Shown one piece after another: positions 33,929 to 44,300 of a DNA stretch of 64,000 bases (positions are counted from its first letter, which is position 1; every line of letters starts with the position of its first letter). The notes under the pieces were generated by a model. It saw only the letters and a program-made list of their open reading frames with translations, was not told the origin of the DNA and ran no database searches. A program made the translations under genes and the position numbers. The stretch lies in contig JAIQFH010000009.1 of the NCBI GenBank assembly GCA_020073385.1, positions 62,001 to 126,000 on the forward strand, given 5' to 3'. Source of the DNA: Terriglobia bacterium (GTDB lineage: Bacteria > Acidobacteriota > Terriglobia > Terriglobales > Acidobacteriaceae).

Positions 33929-35587
33929 TTACGACTGAATCGTCGAATGAGGACCGGCCACGGCGAGTACATCGATGCCCAGGGGCGAGGAGTGCGACCT
34001 GGCAACCGTGGTGGCGGGAGAGTTTCCCTTCGCCGGCGACATCCCGACCGCACAATTTTTGCCTGCCTGTTTCGCGCGATTCAATCCGCGATCTGCAATG
34101 GTCAAAACCTCTTCGTAGCTCACCGCACGCGGATCGTCGGGAAACCAGGGAAACGCCGCCCAGCCCATTGAACAAGTTCGTCGCATGGTCTGTCCACTCG
34201 GTCCCAGGCTGAATGGAGTGTCAGCAACTGCCGAGAGAACGCGCTGCGCCAGCAACTCGGCCTCCGCGCGATCGGTGTAACGGGAAACGATCAGGAACTC
34301 TTCTCCACCCCAGCGTACGAGCACGTCAGAGTGACGAACCGAAGAACTCAGACGCCGCGCCATCTCGACCAGTACGGTGTCGCCGACATCATGGCCATAC
34401 TCGTCGTTCACTTCCTTGAAGTTGTCAGCATCGATCAGGTAGAAAACCAGATCGCGTGTGTGCCGGTCGTGATTGTCGGCGTGCGAGCGGAGGGCCTGGC
34501 CCACGTCCGCATCAATCGTCGCCGAAAAATAACGCCGGTTGCGAAGGCCGGTGAGGGGATCGGTGAGCGAAGCCTCCTGCAGCACGACGTTGGTGAGGCT
34601 TAACTCCCGGTTCAGCTTGCGATGCTGGATGAAGATCAGAAAGGCCATCAGAAATATGGTGGCTAACGTAACCAGCACGCGGAAGTTCGAGGCCTGATGG
34701 GGAAGCCGCGGATCGAGCAGCGCAGCCAGCGCTATGATGGGCAACGACAGAACCGCCATCATCGCCAGGTTCGCCATCCGCGACCCATAGGATTCGTCTC
34801 CCGCGGTCTCCGGTATCGCCGTTAGTCCGTGGCCACCGAGCGCCACGACCGTATAAACCGCAAAAGACCCGCAATAGATTATGTCGTAGGTACTGCCGGT
34901 GTAATACAGTCCCTGCCCGAGAGCGCGGTTAATCAGGAAAAACGCGACCGCATTGAAAATCGCCGCGCCACAAAAGAAAGCATAGAACCGCTTCCAAGCT
35001 CCCGGGCTCTCCCGCCAGAACAGGAGCAAAACCCCAATCATCACGATGGACCCTGCTTCGGAAAGGAGATCAAAGTTCCGGCTGTAGTTGGCCACGTTCG
35101 GCGACGGATACTGCCAGCACACGACGAACGAAACATACAGATCAAGCCACCAGAGAACTAGTAGGAGGAAGTCCAGCAGTCCGAACCGTATGCTCCGCGA
35201 TGACGGCTGCCGGTGTGGACGGAGCAGCAGGCCACCCACCATCGGCGCGCCGGCCAGGAAAAGCAAAGCGTCGGCCGGATACATATCCGGGAGCCTTCTC
35301 CGGATCACAAGATCCCAGTAATCCCAAACCATCTGATCGGCCAGCCACAGCGCCCAGCCCGCGGCTTGCAGCATCCAGAACCACCGCACCCGCCCTTTCG
35401 CAGCCCGGGCGTTCCAGGAAAAGGCCAGCATGGCGCATACGATCAGCAATGTGCCGAACGTGTCGCTTACCACGACGGCCGTCATACCTCGAGGCAGCAA
35501 CAGACAGCCCGCCGTAAGCAGCGCCGTGAACACTACCGTGACCCAAAATAGAAGTTTTAAGTGATTGCGGCCCTGCACCTGTGCCAC
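33929..35587 (-). CDS. Membrane diguanylate cyclase (GGDEF)
   Basis: 552 residues. Nine or so hydrophobic segments fill residues 10-325; a GGDEF domain follows at about 338-510. The active site is GGEEF (427-431) and the product-inhibition I-site RxxD is present (Arg418-Asp421, five residues before), so it should make c-di-GMP with feedback control. LIDADNFKEVNDEYGHDVGD supplies the metal-binding Asp. It is the second gene of an operon: the REC-HD-GYP gene ends 14 bases upstream. Synthesis and breakdown of c-di-GMP are thus encoded together. Confidence 0.93.
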   Translation of the reverse strand: MAQVQGRNHLKLLFWVTVVFTALLTAGCLLLPRGMTAVVVSDTFGTLLIVCAMLAFSWNARAAKGRVRWFWMLQAAGWALWLADQMVWDYWDLVIRRRLPDMYPADALLFLAGAPMVGGLLLRPHRQPSSRSIRFGLLDFLLLVLWWLDLYVSFVVCWQYPSPNVANYSRNFDLLSEAGSIVMIGVLLLFWRESPGAWKRFYAFFCGAAIFNAVAFFLINRALGQGLYYTGSTYDIIYCGSFAVYTVVALGGHGLTAIPETAGDESYGSRMANLAMMAVLSLPIIALAALLDPRLPHQASNFRVLVTLATIFLMAFLIFIQHRKLNRELSLTNVVLQEASLTDPLTGLRNRRYFSATIDADVGQALRSHADNHDRHTRDLVFYLIDADNFKEVNDEYGHDVGDTVLVEMARRLSSSVRHSDVLVRWGGEEFLIVSRYTDRAEAELLAQRVLSAVADTPFSLGPSGQTMRRTCSMGWAAFPWFPDDPRAVSYEEVLTIADRGLNRAKQAGKNCAVGMSPAKGNSPATTVARSHSSPLGIDVLAVAGPHSTIQS

Positions 35588-35601
35588 CTTCGCGAGCGGA
35601 G

Positions 35602-36690
35602 TTAGCCTTTGGCCCCTGCGGAATATGCGATGCGTGAAATCTGCGAATCTATGTCTTTTCGCAAACGATCCCAGATATCTTCCGGTATCTCGACAAAAGC
35701 TCTGACTACCTCTGGATCAAATTGCCTGCCGCTCCAGCGGATGATTTCCTCCCGCGCCGCCTGATAAGGCTGCGCCGGTCGATAGACACGGTCCACGGTC
35801 ATTGCATCCAGCGTGTCAGCGACCGAAAAGATTCGTGCTCCCAGTGGAATTTCCTCGCCCTTCAATCTCCGGGGATAGCCGGTTCCGTCGTAACGCTCCT
35901 GGTGGGAGTAGACGATGTCACAGGCCTCGACCAGGAAAGGGATCTTTTTCACAATCTGGTATCCCTTAAAGCAGTGCTCCTGCATGATGGCCATCTCATC
36001 CGGAGTTAGTTTGCCAGGCTTTCGAAGAATCGCGTCTGGGATCGCCAGCTTACCGATGTCATGGAGAAACGCGCCGCGCGCGATGGTCGGAATCTGCTCC
36101 GGCGGCAGTCCCATAGCCTTGGCAATCACGATCGTGAAGGCGGTGACTCGCCGTGAATGGCCTTCGGTTTCGGCATCCTTCATGTCCAGCGCGTCGCCCA
36201 AGGCCTCGAGCGTCATGTCATAGGAGCGCTCCAACTCACGCACGGTCGCCTGCAGTTGCTCGGTGCGCGCCTTGACCAGGGATTCAAGATTCGTCTGATA
36301 ATTCCGGTTTTCTACTTTTAGTCGCCGGTTCTCAAGCGCCCGGCTGACGGTGTTGAGCAGTTGCTCGCGCTCAAATGGCTTCAGCAGGTAGTCATAGGCA
36401 CCGTTCCGGATGGCTGCCAGCGCGACCGAGATGTCGTGCACGGCGGTAACCATCACAACCGGCATGTCGGGGTATTTTTCCTTGGTGCGCTCCAGCAGTC
36501 CGATGCCATCCAGATCGGCCATCATCAGGTCGGAAAGCATCAGTTCAAAGTCTTCTCCGGAGTTCAGAACGGCGAGCGCCTCCATGCCCGAACTGGCTTG
36601 TTTGCAGGCATATCCGGCGGTCCCGAGCATGGACGCGACGATTTCCCGAATCGGCTCTTCGTCGTCAACAACAAGAATTCGATCTGGCAT
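35602..36690 (-). CDS. Response regulator with HD-GYP c-di-GMP phosphodiesterase domain
   Basis: 362 residues from the ATG at 36690 (a GTG three codons earlier is also in frame). A receiver domain (residues about 3-118) has the acidic pair in VVDDEEP, phospho-acceptor Asp54 in MLSDLMM and Lys in YLLKPFE. A coiled linker leads to an HD-GYP domain with His210-Asp211 in FLHDIGK, SHQERYDG and Gly271-Tyr-Pro. This RpfG-like design degrades c-di-GMP under phosphorelay control. The obvious partner kinase is the hybrid kinase gene starting 137 bases away on the other strand. Confidence 0.94.
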   Translation of the reverse strand: MPDRILVVDDEEPIREIVASMLGTAGYACKQASSGMEALAVLNSGEDFELMLSDLMMADLDGIGLLERTKEKYPDMPVVMVTAVHDISVALAAIRNGAYDYLLKPFEREQLLNTVSRALENRRLKVENRNYQTNLESLVKARTEQLQATVRELERSYDMTLEALGDALDMKDAETEGHSRRVTAFTIVIAKAMGLPPEQIPTIARGAFLHDIGKLAIPDAILRKPGKLTPDEMAIMQEHCFKGYQIVKKIPFLVEACDIVYSHQERYDGTGYPRRLKGEEIPLGARIFSVADTLDAMTVDRVYRPAQPYQAAREEIIRWSGRQFDPEVVRAFVEIPEDIWDRLRKDIDSQISRIAYSAGAKG

Positions 36691-36826
36691 GGTCTGCACG
36701 AAAGGCTATCGGCGATTGTACCCTTTCGGCGAGATACCGAAAGTAATCATTGAGGGTCGGAAACTCCATCGAGATTGCGGCCCTCCATGATATTCAGAAA
36801 CGAGGACTCCGTACGCCCGGAACGCG

Positions 36827-39800
36827 ATGAGCGATTTCCTCTTATCAGTTTGGAACGCGGTAGGGAGGCTGGGACTGGCCCGGCCCTCGGCCACGGAATG
36901 GACGCTGCTGATTCTGCTGGCGGCGTCGGTCCTCGCGCTTCGCGCGTTTCGCGAGAGTTACTTCAAGCTCTGGGTCCTGGGCTGGGCGACGTTTGTCGTT
37001 TCGCGTTTCTCCGAGCATTGCTTTGCACCCAAGATTCCCGCGCCCTTCGATTTGGTAGTGGTGCAGGCAACCTTTGTCCTCGCTGTTGGACTTCTGGCCG
37101 GAGCAGTTCTGCTGTATGCGCGCGTTCGCGATCTGATCATTCCGCTCATGGTGATCACGCCGGTGCTGGTCGGTTTCGCTGGCGCACGGGTGCTGTTGTG
37201 GTCCGAATCACTGCCACTGCGCTTCGCTTTGGAAGTCGGCTATCGCGTGGTGTTGCTGGTTGCGGCAATTGCCCTGTTGCGCGCTCGCCGCGGCCGCTGG
37301 CAGGCCTCGGCCTGGCTGCTGGCTTTGTGCCTGCTGGCGCTGCATCTTTCCTGGGCTCCGCTGACCGGGCAGGTTCCGGCCGTAGCGCTCATCGCGTCAG
37401 AAATTGCCCTGCCGATCACGATGTTGCTGCTGGTACTCGGCGAAATGCGCGCCCGGACCCGCAGGTTGCAGGCCATGCAGGCGATTACCGAAAGCATCGC
37501 CAGCGCCCAGCAATACGGGAGTGTGGTGCAGTGCGCTGTCGAAGAACTGCAGCGCGTTGCCGGCGTCCGCGCCTGCTGGTTCCGCCTCAGTGAAGGCGGC
37601 CATCTCGTCGCCACGCACGCAGCCGGCCTTTCTGCGGAGTTCCTGCGCGACGCCGGCTTTGCTCAGATCACAGACGACGTCTCGAAACTATGGGAAAAAC
37701 GTGCCCCCAAAACGCAGAGAGCGGAAAACGCCGCCACTGAGCCCGCCGAGTGTCTCGCTGTCGAGAAGATTCGCCAGTTCGTGATCGCACCGGTCGTGGG
37801 CAACAAATCCCCGGTCGGACTGCTGATGATCGGCCATTCCAGCAGCCGCCAGTGGACCACTGACGAACTCCATTTCCTGCAAAGCTGCGCCCGGCAACTC
37901 GCCTTGGCCGTCGAAAACTTCCGCCTGCTCGAGCAGGTGCTGCGTTCGCAGCGCCAGTGGATGAATACCTTCGACTCCATCCACGATGTCATCCTCGCCC
38001 ACGACTCCGACTTTCGCATTATCAAGGCGAACCAGGTCTTGCTGGAACAGATTGGCCAGGCCCCGGCCGACGTCATCGGCAGCACCTGCGAGTCCGCGTT
38101 GCCGCATACGTATGGCGAGTGGACCGGTTGCCCGTACTGCGCCATGGGCGGTGACGAGGAATTCACGGAAGGAGCCGACCCCTGCTTTGGCGGATTCTCG
38201 GTCGTTTCGACCTCCTCTTACACCGATCAGGGCACGCAGCAAAAAGGCACGATTCACGTTGTTCGCGACATCACGGACCGTCACTCCGCCGAAGAACGTT
38301 ATCGGCTGCTCTTTGAACAGGTGCAGGAAGGCGTTTACGTCGCTGATCCGACGGGCCGCCTCATCGACTGCAACGATGCCTTCGTCCACATGCTCGGCTA
38401 TAGCAACCGCGACGAACTGCTGGTACTGAATCTGGACAAGGAAATCTGCGTTGATCCCAACCAGCGTGAGACTTTCCGGCACGAGATCGAAACCCACAAC
38501 TACGTTCGCAATTTCGAAGTCACGCTGCGCCGCCGGGATGGCACGCTGCTGCTTGCGGTCGAGAGCAGCTTCGCGACGCGCGATGCCACAGGCGCGGTGG
38601 AGCGCTACCAGGGATTCGTTCTCGACATGACGGAAAAGCGGCGCGCGGAAGATGAGATGCAGCGCCGCAATCGCGAATTGAATGCGCTGAATGCGATGGC
38701 TGTGGTGGCGGCGCAATCGTTCGACCTGGACGAGATTCTCAACCTGACCCTGCGGCAGGTGGTGACTCTGTTTGCCGCCGAGAGCGGAACGGTCTATCTC
38801 TCGGACATCGACAGCCCGACCTATCGCCGGCGGGCCGCATGGGGACCGCGTAGCCGCGACAAGGGACGTCCTTCAGAAATTTCCTTCCCTGAGGGCTTTG
38901 GCGATTTGGTGATCCGCTCACGCGCCGAGGTCGTTACTACCGAATATCTGCCGCACCTGCCTCCCAAGGTTGCCGAGTTCTTGCGATCGGAATCCGATCG
39001 CTCCTGGATCTGGGTGCTGTTCTGGGCTAAGGATTCGCCGGTCGGTCTGATGGGGTTGTGCAGCCATCTCGGATATCAATACTCGTCGAATGACGAAAAC
39101 TTGCTGGTCGCCATCAGCCGCCAATTGGCCACGACCATCGAAAAGGTCCGGCTGTATGAAGAAACCTGCCGCGCCTATGAAGATCTGCGCAAGACGCAGG
39201 AGCAGTTACTGCAAAGTGAGAAGATGTCAGCGGTCGGGCAGTTAATCGCCGGCGTTGCCCATGAGCTCAACAACCCGCTGACTGCCATTCTCGGCTACGC
39301 GCAACTTCTCGAGACCGAAGGACTGAACCCACGCGCCCAGGATTTCGTCACCAAGCTCTTCAAGCAGGCGCAGCGGACCCATCGAGTCGTTCAGAACCTG
39401 CTTTCCTTCGCGCGTCAGCGCAAGCCGCAGCGGGATGAGGTCGATATCCGCAAGGTGCTCGAAGAAACGCTCACCCTGCGCGACTACGATCTCAAGATCA
39501 ATAACATCAAGGTCGAGCGTGACGTTCCGTCGGAAGCTGCGATGGTCGTTGCCGATCCGCATCAACTGGAGCAGGTTTTCCTGAACATCATCAATAACGC
39601 CGTCGATGCCATTCTAGAGACGGGACACACCGGGACGTTGAAGATTCGTATAAGCTCCCTTGGCGGAAACATCTGTACACAATTCTCTGACGATGGCGCG
39701 GGAATCAAAGATCCCAAACGCATCTTCGATCCTTTCTACACCACCAAGAGTGTTGGCAAAGGAACCGGCCTTGGACTCAGCATCTGCTATGGGATTGTGA

Positions 39801-40339
39801 AGGAACACGGCGGAGACATCCTCGCCAGTAACAATCCGGAGGGCGGCGCAACCATCGAGGTCAAGCTGCCGGCGGCAGTCGCTGCCGCAGCCGAACCCGA
39901 AGCCGTGAAGCCCGCGCCCCGCCTGCACGAAGGCGCTGTTCACGGACGTGTCTTACTGGTCGAAGAAGAAGAAGCTGTTCTTGAATTCGAGCGCGACGTG
40001 CTCGCTGGCGCTGGCGCTGCGGTGGTTACAGCGAAGACGGCGCAGGATGTCAAAACTCGCCTCCTCTCTGAACCGTTTGACGCCGTCATCATGAGCGGCA
40101 AGATGGCGAACCAGTGGACTGCCAAAGAATCCTACCCGTGGCTCAAAGAAAACTGTCCTGGGATGGAAGCTCACGTGTTGTATACGTTCTCCAACAGTGT
40201 GGAACCGGGCGATGGACGCACCTTCCTGCAGGAGAATAGCATTCCCTACTTGGTGAAGCCCTTCGAAGTGGCCGAACTCATCAGCCAGGCCCGCAAACTG
40301 TTGCAGAAGGCGCAGGCGGCGGGCGCGGGCGCAGACTAG
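36827..40339 (+). CDS. Multi-sensor hybrid histidine kinase with degenerate receiver
   Basis: 1170 residues. About seven membrane helices at 20-210; a GAF-like domain at about 220-365; two PAS domains at about 375-490 and 495-610 (the first with an unusual TGCPYC motif); a second GAF at about 630-780; HisKA with the phospho-acceptor His in GVAHELNNPLT; HATPase with QVFLNIINNAVDAI, DDGAGI and GKGTGLGLSICYG. A receiver-like domain closes the protein from about 1040, but where the phospho-acceptor Asp should be there is Ser1090 (FDAVIMSGKM), and the usual DD pair reads EEEE (1046-1049). Lys1144 is kept. Kinase parts look intact; the receiver should not be phosphorylated. It is divergent from the REC-HD-GYP/GGDEF operon. 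Confidence 0.93.
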   Translation: MSDFLLSVWNAVGRLGLARPSATEWTLLILLAASVLALRAFRESYFKLWVLGWATFVVSRFSEHCFAPKIPAPFDLVVVQATFVLAVGLLAGAVLLYARVRDLIIPLMVITPVLVGFAGARVLLWSESLPLRFALEVGYRVVLLVAAIALLRARRGRWQASAWLLALCLLALHLSWAPLTGQVPAVALIASEIALPITMLLLVLGEMRARTRRLQAMQAITESIASAQQYGSVVQCAVEELQRVAGVRACWFRLSEGGHLVATHAAGLSAEFLRDAGFAQITDDVSKLWEKRAPKTQRAENAATEPAECLAVEKIRQFVIAPVVGNKSPVGLLMIGHSSSRQWTTDELHFLQSCARQLALAVENFRLLEQVLRSQRQWMNTFDSIHDVILAHDSDFRIIKANQVLLEQIGQAPADVIGSTCESALPHTYGEWTGCPYCAMGGDEEFTEGADPCFGGFSVVSTSSYTDQGTQQKGTIHVVRDITDRHSAEERYRLLFEQVQEGVYVADPTGRLIDCNDAFVHMLGYSNRDELLVLNLDKEICVDPNQRETFRHEIETHNYVRNFEVTLRRRDGTLLLAVESSFATRDATGAVERYQGFVLDMTEKRRAEDEMQRRNRELNALNAMAVVAAQSFDLDEILNLTLRQVVTLFAAESGTVYLSDIDSPTYRRRAAWGPRSRDKGRPSEISFPEGFGDLVIRSRAEVVTTEYLPHLPPKVAEFLRSESDRSWIWVLFWAKDSPVGLMGLCSHLGYQYSSNDENLLVAISRQLATTIEKVRLYEETCRAYEDLRKTQEQLLQSEKMSAVGQLIAGVAHELNNPLTAILGYAQLLETEGLNPRAQDFVTKLFKQAQRTHRVVQNLLSFARQRKPQRDEVDIRKVLEETLTLRDYDLKINNIKVERDVPSEAAMVVADPHQLEQVFLNIINNAVDAILETGHTGTLKIRISSLGGNICTQFSDDGAGIKDPKRIFDPFYTTKSVGKGTGLGLSICYGIVKEHGGDILASNNPEGGATIEVKLPAAVAAAAEPEAVKPAPRLHEGAVHGRVLLVEEEEAVLEFERDVLAGAGAAVVTAKTAQDVKTRLLSEPFDAVIMSGKMANQWTAKESYPWLKENCPGMEAHVLYTFSNSVEPGDGRTFLQENSIPYLVKPFEVAELISQARKLLQKAQAAGAGAD

Positions 40340-40499
40340 TCTCCTCACTGACGTAACCCTCTCTTTCGAACCCCTGGGACCAACCACTCTGGAAAGAGTC
40401 CTAGCTTGCTCAGTTTCCAATTCGATCGTGGTGACGATCTTTGGCATGGCCACGCATCTCGTGTATGCTAGCCCCGCTTTGCCCTCCGGAGGGCCGATC

Positions 40500-41186
40500 A
40501 TGCAATGGGTGACGAGATTTTGTGCCTCGTTGGCAGCGGTGTTCGTCGTTTCGCTGATGTCACCGGTTTGGCTGTGCGCTCAGTCAAACTCGCACTTGCC
40601 TTCGTTCGGCGTCTGCAAGCCAGTCAGCGAGCGCACGACCGAGATGGGATGTTGGATCCTGGTCGACCAACCCGTGGGGCGGATCGACCAAGGACAAATC
40701 TTCTGGCATTTGGATGTTTATCCAACGCGTTCAACCGCGGAGAAGGCGAAGGGACCACGTGGGACCGTCATCGAATCACTGGGAAAGGTGTGGTTGCTGA
40801 CGATCGAAAAGGCGGGATGGTGACCGGACGTTAAAGGGGAACGCATCGCCGAAATCGGTCCGCTTCCAGTAACCGCCGGGGAACAATACTCGGCGTTGTT
40901 TATGGAGGCGGTCACTAATCCCGGGATGACCTCTGCCATTCATGTTCACTCGGGACCCGAAGCCTGGTACACCTTGGCCGGAGAGACGTGTCTGGAAACT
41001 CCAGACGGCAAACTGGTGGGATCAGCAGGAGGCGCGCCAGTGATCGTGCCTGGAGGCCCGCCCATGTTGCTCACAGCCACCGGCACGGAACAGCGCCGAG
41101 CGCTGACGCTCATTCTTCACGAATCGTCGAAGCCTCCTACTACTGTGATCCACGATTGGACTCCGAAAGGTTTGTGTCACCCCTGA
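40500..41186 (+). pseudogene. Secreted cupin protein interrupted by one in-frame TGA
   Basis: GGAGGG precedes an ATG at 40500 that starts a signal peptide (MQWVTRFCASLAAVFVVSL). The frame stops at a TGA (40821-40823) after VWLLTIEKAGW. The same frame then continues without a break as PDVKGERIAEIGPLPVTAGE and a cupin core (AIHVHSGPEAWYTLAGETC, PVIVPGGPPMLL) to a TGA at 41186. The two halves read as one 228-codon gene with a single nonsense codon; CGA (Arg) to TGA is the simplest change. It may be a recent pseudogene, a sequencing error or a readthrough site. Function of the intact form is unknown. Confidence 0.75.
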
Positions 41187-41302
41187 TAAGTGGTGGCAAG
41201 GCCGACGCCATATCAAGGTATCTTCTGAAGTTTTCTGCCCTGAAACGCACAGCCATCCACACCTTTCCTCCATCGCCTTTGCGTTAGACTACGGACAGAC
41301 CC

Positions 41303-44300
41303 ATGTCCCAATTCGTCCATCTGCACCTGCACACCGACTACTCCCTGCTCGATGGCGCTTGTGATGTCGAAAAGCTCTGCGAGCATGTGAGCAAGCTGGG
41401 CATGCCGGCCGTGGCCATGACCGACCACGGCAACATTTTCGGCACCGTGCACTTCGTGAATGCGGCGTACAAGCACGGGGTGAAACCGATCGTCGGTTGC
41501 GAACTCTACATCTGCAAAAAGGACGACCACCGCGCCGCGCCCGAAGGCGACACCTACAACCACTTGCTGGTGCTGGCCGAAAATGAAGAGGGCTACCGCA
41601 ACCTCGTCAAGATCACCTCCGAGGCTTCGCTGCATGGCTTCTATTACAAGCCGCGTGTGAGCAAGAAATTTCTGGCGGAGCATTCACGAGGCCTGATCGG
41701 TCTCTCCGGATGCCTGAAGGGTGAAGTCGCCGAGCGCTTGATGGAGAATAACTACGACGCCGCGCGTGCCGCCGCCGGCACCTTCGCCGACATCTTCGGC
41801 AAAGGCAACTTCTTCCTCGAAATCCAGGATCAGGGCCTGGAGATGGAGCACCGCATCCATCCTGGCCTGTTCAAGCTGGAACAAGATCTCGGGCTCCCGC
41901 TGGTGGCAACGAACGACAGCCACTATCTGTGCGAAGACGACGCCCATGCGCAAGACGTGATGGTCTGCATTCAGACCGGCAAGTCGATTCGCGACACCGC
42001 GCGCATGAAGTTCGAGGGTTCGCAGTTCTTCGTCAAGAACGCGGACGAAATGTATCGCGTCTTCAAGGATTCGCCGGACGTTCTCACGCGAACACTCGAC
42101 ATCGCCGAGCGCTGCAGCCTGCGATTGGAAAAGGTGGCCAATCCGTTCCCGCAGTTCGAAGTTCCATCCGGATATACGATTGACAGCTACTTTGTGCACG
42201 TCACCCGTGAGGGTTTCGCCCGCCGATTGGAATCGCTGCGCCCGCTGCATGAACAAGGCAAGCTGAAGCATTCACTCACCGATTACGAGCAGCGCCTGGA
42301 GCGCGAACTAGGCATCATTCAGCAGATGAAATTTCCCGGATACTTCCTCATCGTCTGGGACTTCATCCGCTACGCCAAAGAGCGCGGCATTCCGGTTGGT
42401 CCAGGCCGCGGATCGGCCGCGGGATCGCTCGTCTCGTACGCGCTCGGCATCACTGACATCGACCCGCTGCAGCATGAGTTGCTCTTCGAGCGCTTCCTGA
42501 ATCCCGAACGCGTGTCGATGCCTGATATCGACATAGACTTCTGCATGAACCGGCGCGGCGAGGTCATCGACTACGTCACCCAGAAATACGGCCGCGACAA
42601 CGTTGCGCAGATCATCACCTTCGGCACCATGGCCGCGAAGGCCGCGATCAAAGACGTCGGGCGCGCGATGGATATCCCGTACGCCGACGTCGACCGGATC
42701 GCCAAGATGGTACCAACCCAGCTGAACATAACACTGGAACAGGCGATTGAAGACTCTCCGCAATTGCGCGAGGCGATCGAAAAAGACGGTCAGATTCGCG
42801 AGTTGTTTCAAACCGCCAAGAAACTAGAAGGCTTGGTCCGCAACTCTGGCGTGCACGCCGCCGGCGTAGTGATCTCTCCGCGGCCGCTCACCGACCTTGT
42901 CCCGCTGCACCGCACCAAGAACGATGAAATCGTGACCGCCTTCGACATGGTCGCCATCGAAAAGATGGGCCTGCTGAAGATGGACTTCCTCGGCCTGACC
43001 ACGCTCACGATTCTCACCGACGCGATGAAGCTGATCGAACAGACGCGGAGCACGCCGCTCACGCTAGAACAGATTCCGCTGCAGGACGCCGAAACATACG
43101 AGAAGGTCTTCCACAAGGGACTGACCTCGGGCGTCTTCCAGTTTGAATCGCACGGCATGCGCGACGTGCTGCGCAAATACCAGCCGAATTCGATCGAGGA
43201 CCTCACGGCGCTGAATGCGCTCTACCGTCCCGGTCCAATCCAGGGCGGCATGATCGACGATTTTGTCGACCGCAAGCATGGACGCAAGAAGGTCGAGTAC
43301 GAACTGCCGGAATTGCAGGAGATTCTGCAAGAGACGCTGGGCGTGATCGTGTATCAGGAGCAGGTGATGCAGATTGCGAACCGCCTGGCTGGATACTCGC
43401 TGGGTGAAGCTGACCTGCTCCGCCGCGCCATGGGCAAGAAAAAAGCGGAGGAGATGGCGCAGCAGCGCGAGCGCTTCGTCGAGGGCGCAGCGCAGCGCAA
43501 GTATCCGCCCAAGAAGATCGAGAAGATCTTCGATCTAATGGCGCAGTTCGCCGGGTACGGCTTCAATAAATCGCACTCAGCGGCCTACGCGCTGCTCGCG
43601 TATCACACGGCATATCTGAAGACCCACTATCCAGTCGAATTCATGGCGGCGCTGCTGACGTCGGTTACAGGATCCACCGACGACGTGGTCAAGTACATCA
43701 ACGAATGCCGGGAGATGGGCATTGCCGTTGAGGCACCGGACATCAACGTCTCTGACGCAAACTTCACACCTCACGGCGAAAACATCCGCTTCGGATTGGC
43801 TGCGGTGAAGAACGTCGGCGGCAATGCCATCGAATCGATTGTTGCGGCGCGAAAAAAGCTTGGCCGCTTCAAATCGATCTTCGAATTCTGCGAAAATGTC
43901 GACCTTCGCCTGCTCAACAAGCGCGTACTGGAGTCGCTGATCAAGAGCGGTGCCATGGATTCGCTCGGCCGCCGTGCCCAACTCATGGCCGTTCTCGACA
44001 AGGCTATGGAGCAGGCGCAGAAGACTCAACGCGACGCCGAATCCGGCCAACACGGCCTGTTTGGCGTGTTCCAGCAGGAAGAGCCAGAGACTTCCAACGA
44101 TCGCCTGCCCAACATCCCCGACTGGGACGAGCACACGCGCCTCACAGCTGAGAAGGAAATCCTTGGATTCTTCATCACAGGACACCCGCTGGAAAAATAC
44201 AAAGACAAGTTGCAGGATCTGCAGGCATTGAGCGTGGAAGAGATCGCTGCGATGACGAAGTCCACCGGAAAAGACGAGACCATCGTCACGGCCGGGATCA

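Noticed and set aside
37688-38716. 342-codon open frame opposite the hybrid kinase
   Set aside because: It lies opposite PAS and GAF domains of a well-supported kinase; it is a GC-rich antisense shadow without recognisable domains.
40821-40823. In-frame TGA in the cupin gene read as selenocysteine
   Set aside because: No SECIS-like hairpin is evident right after it, and the site is not a cysteine-type active site; a nonsense change from CGA is simpler.
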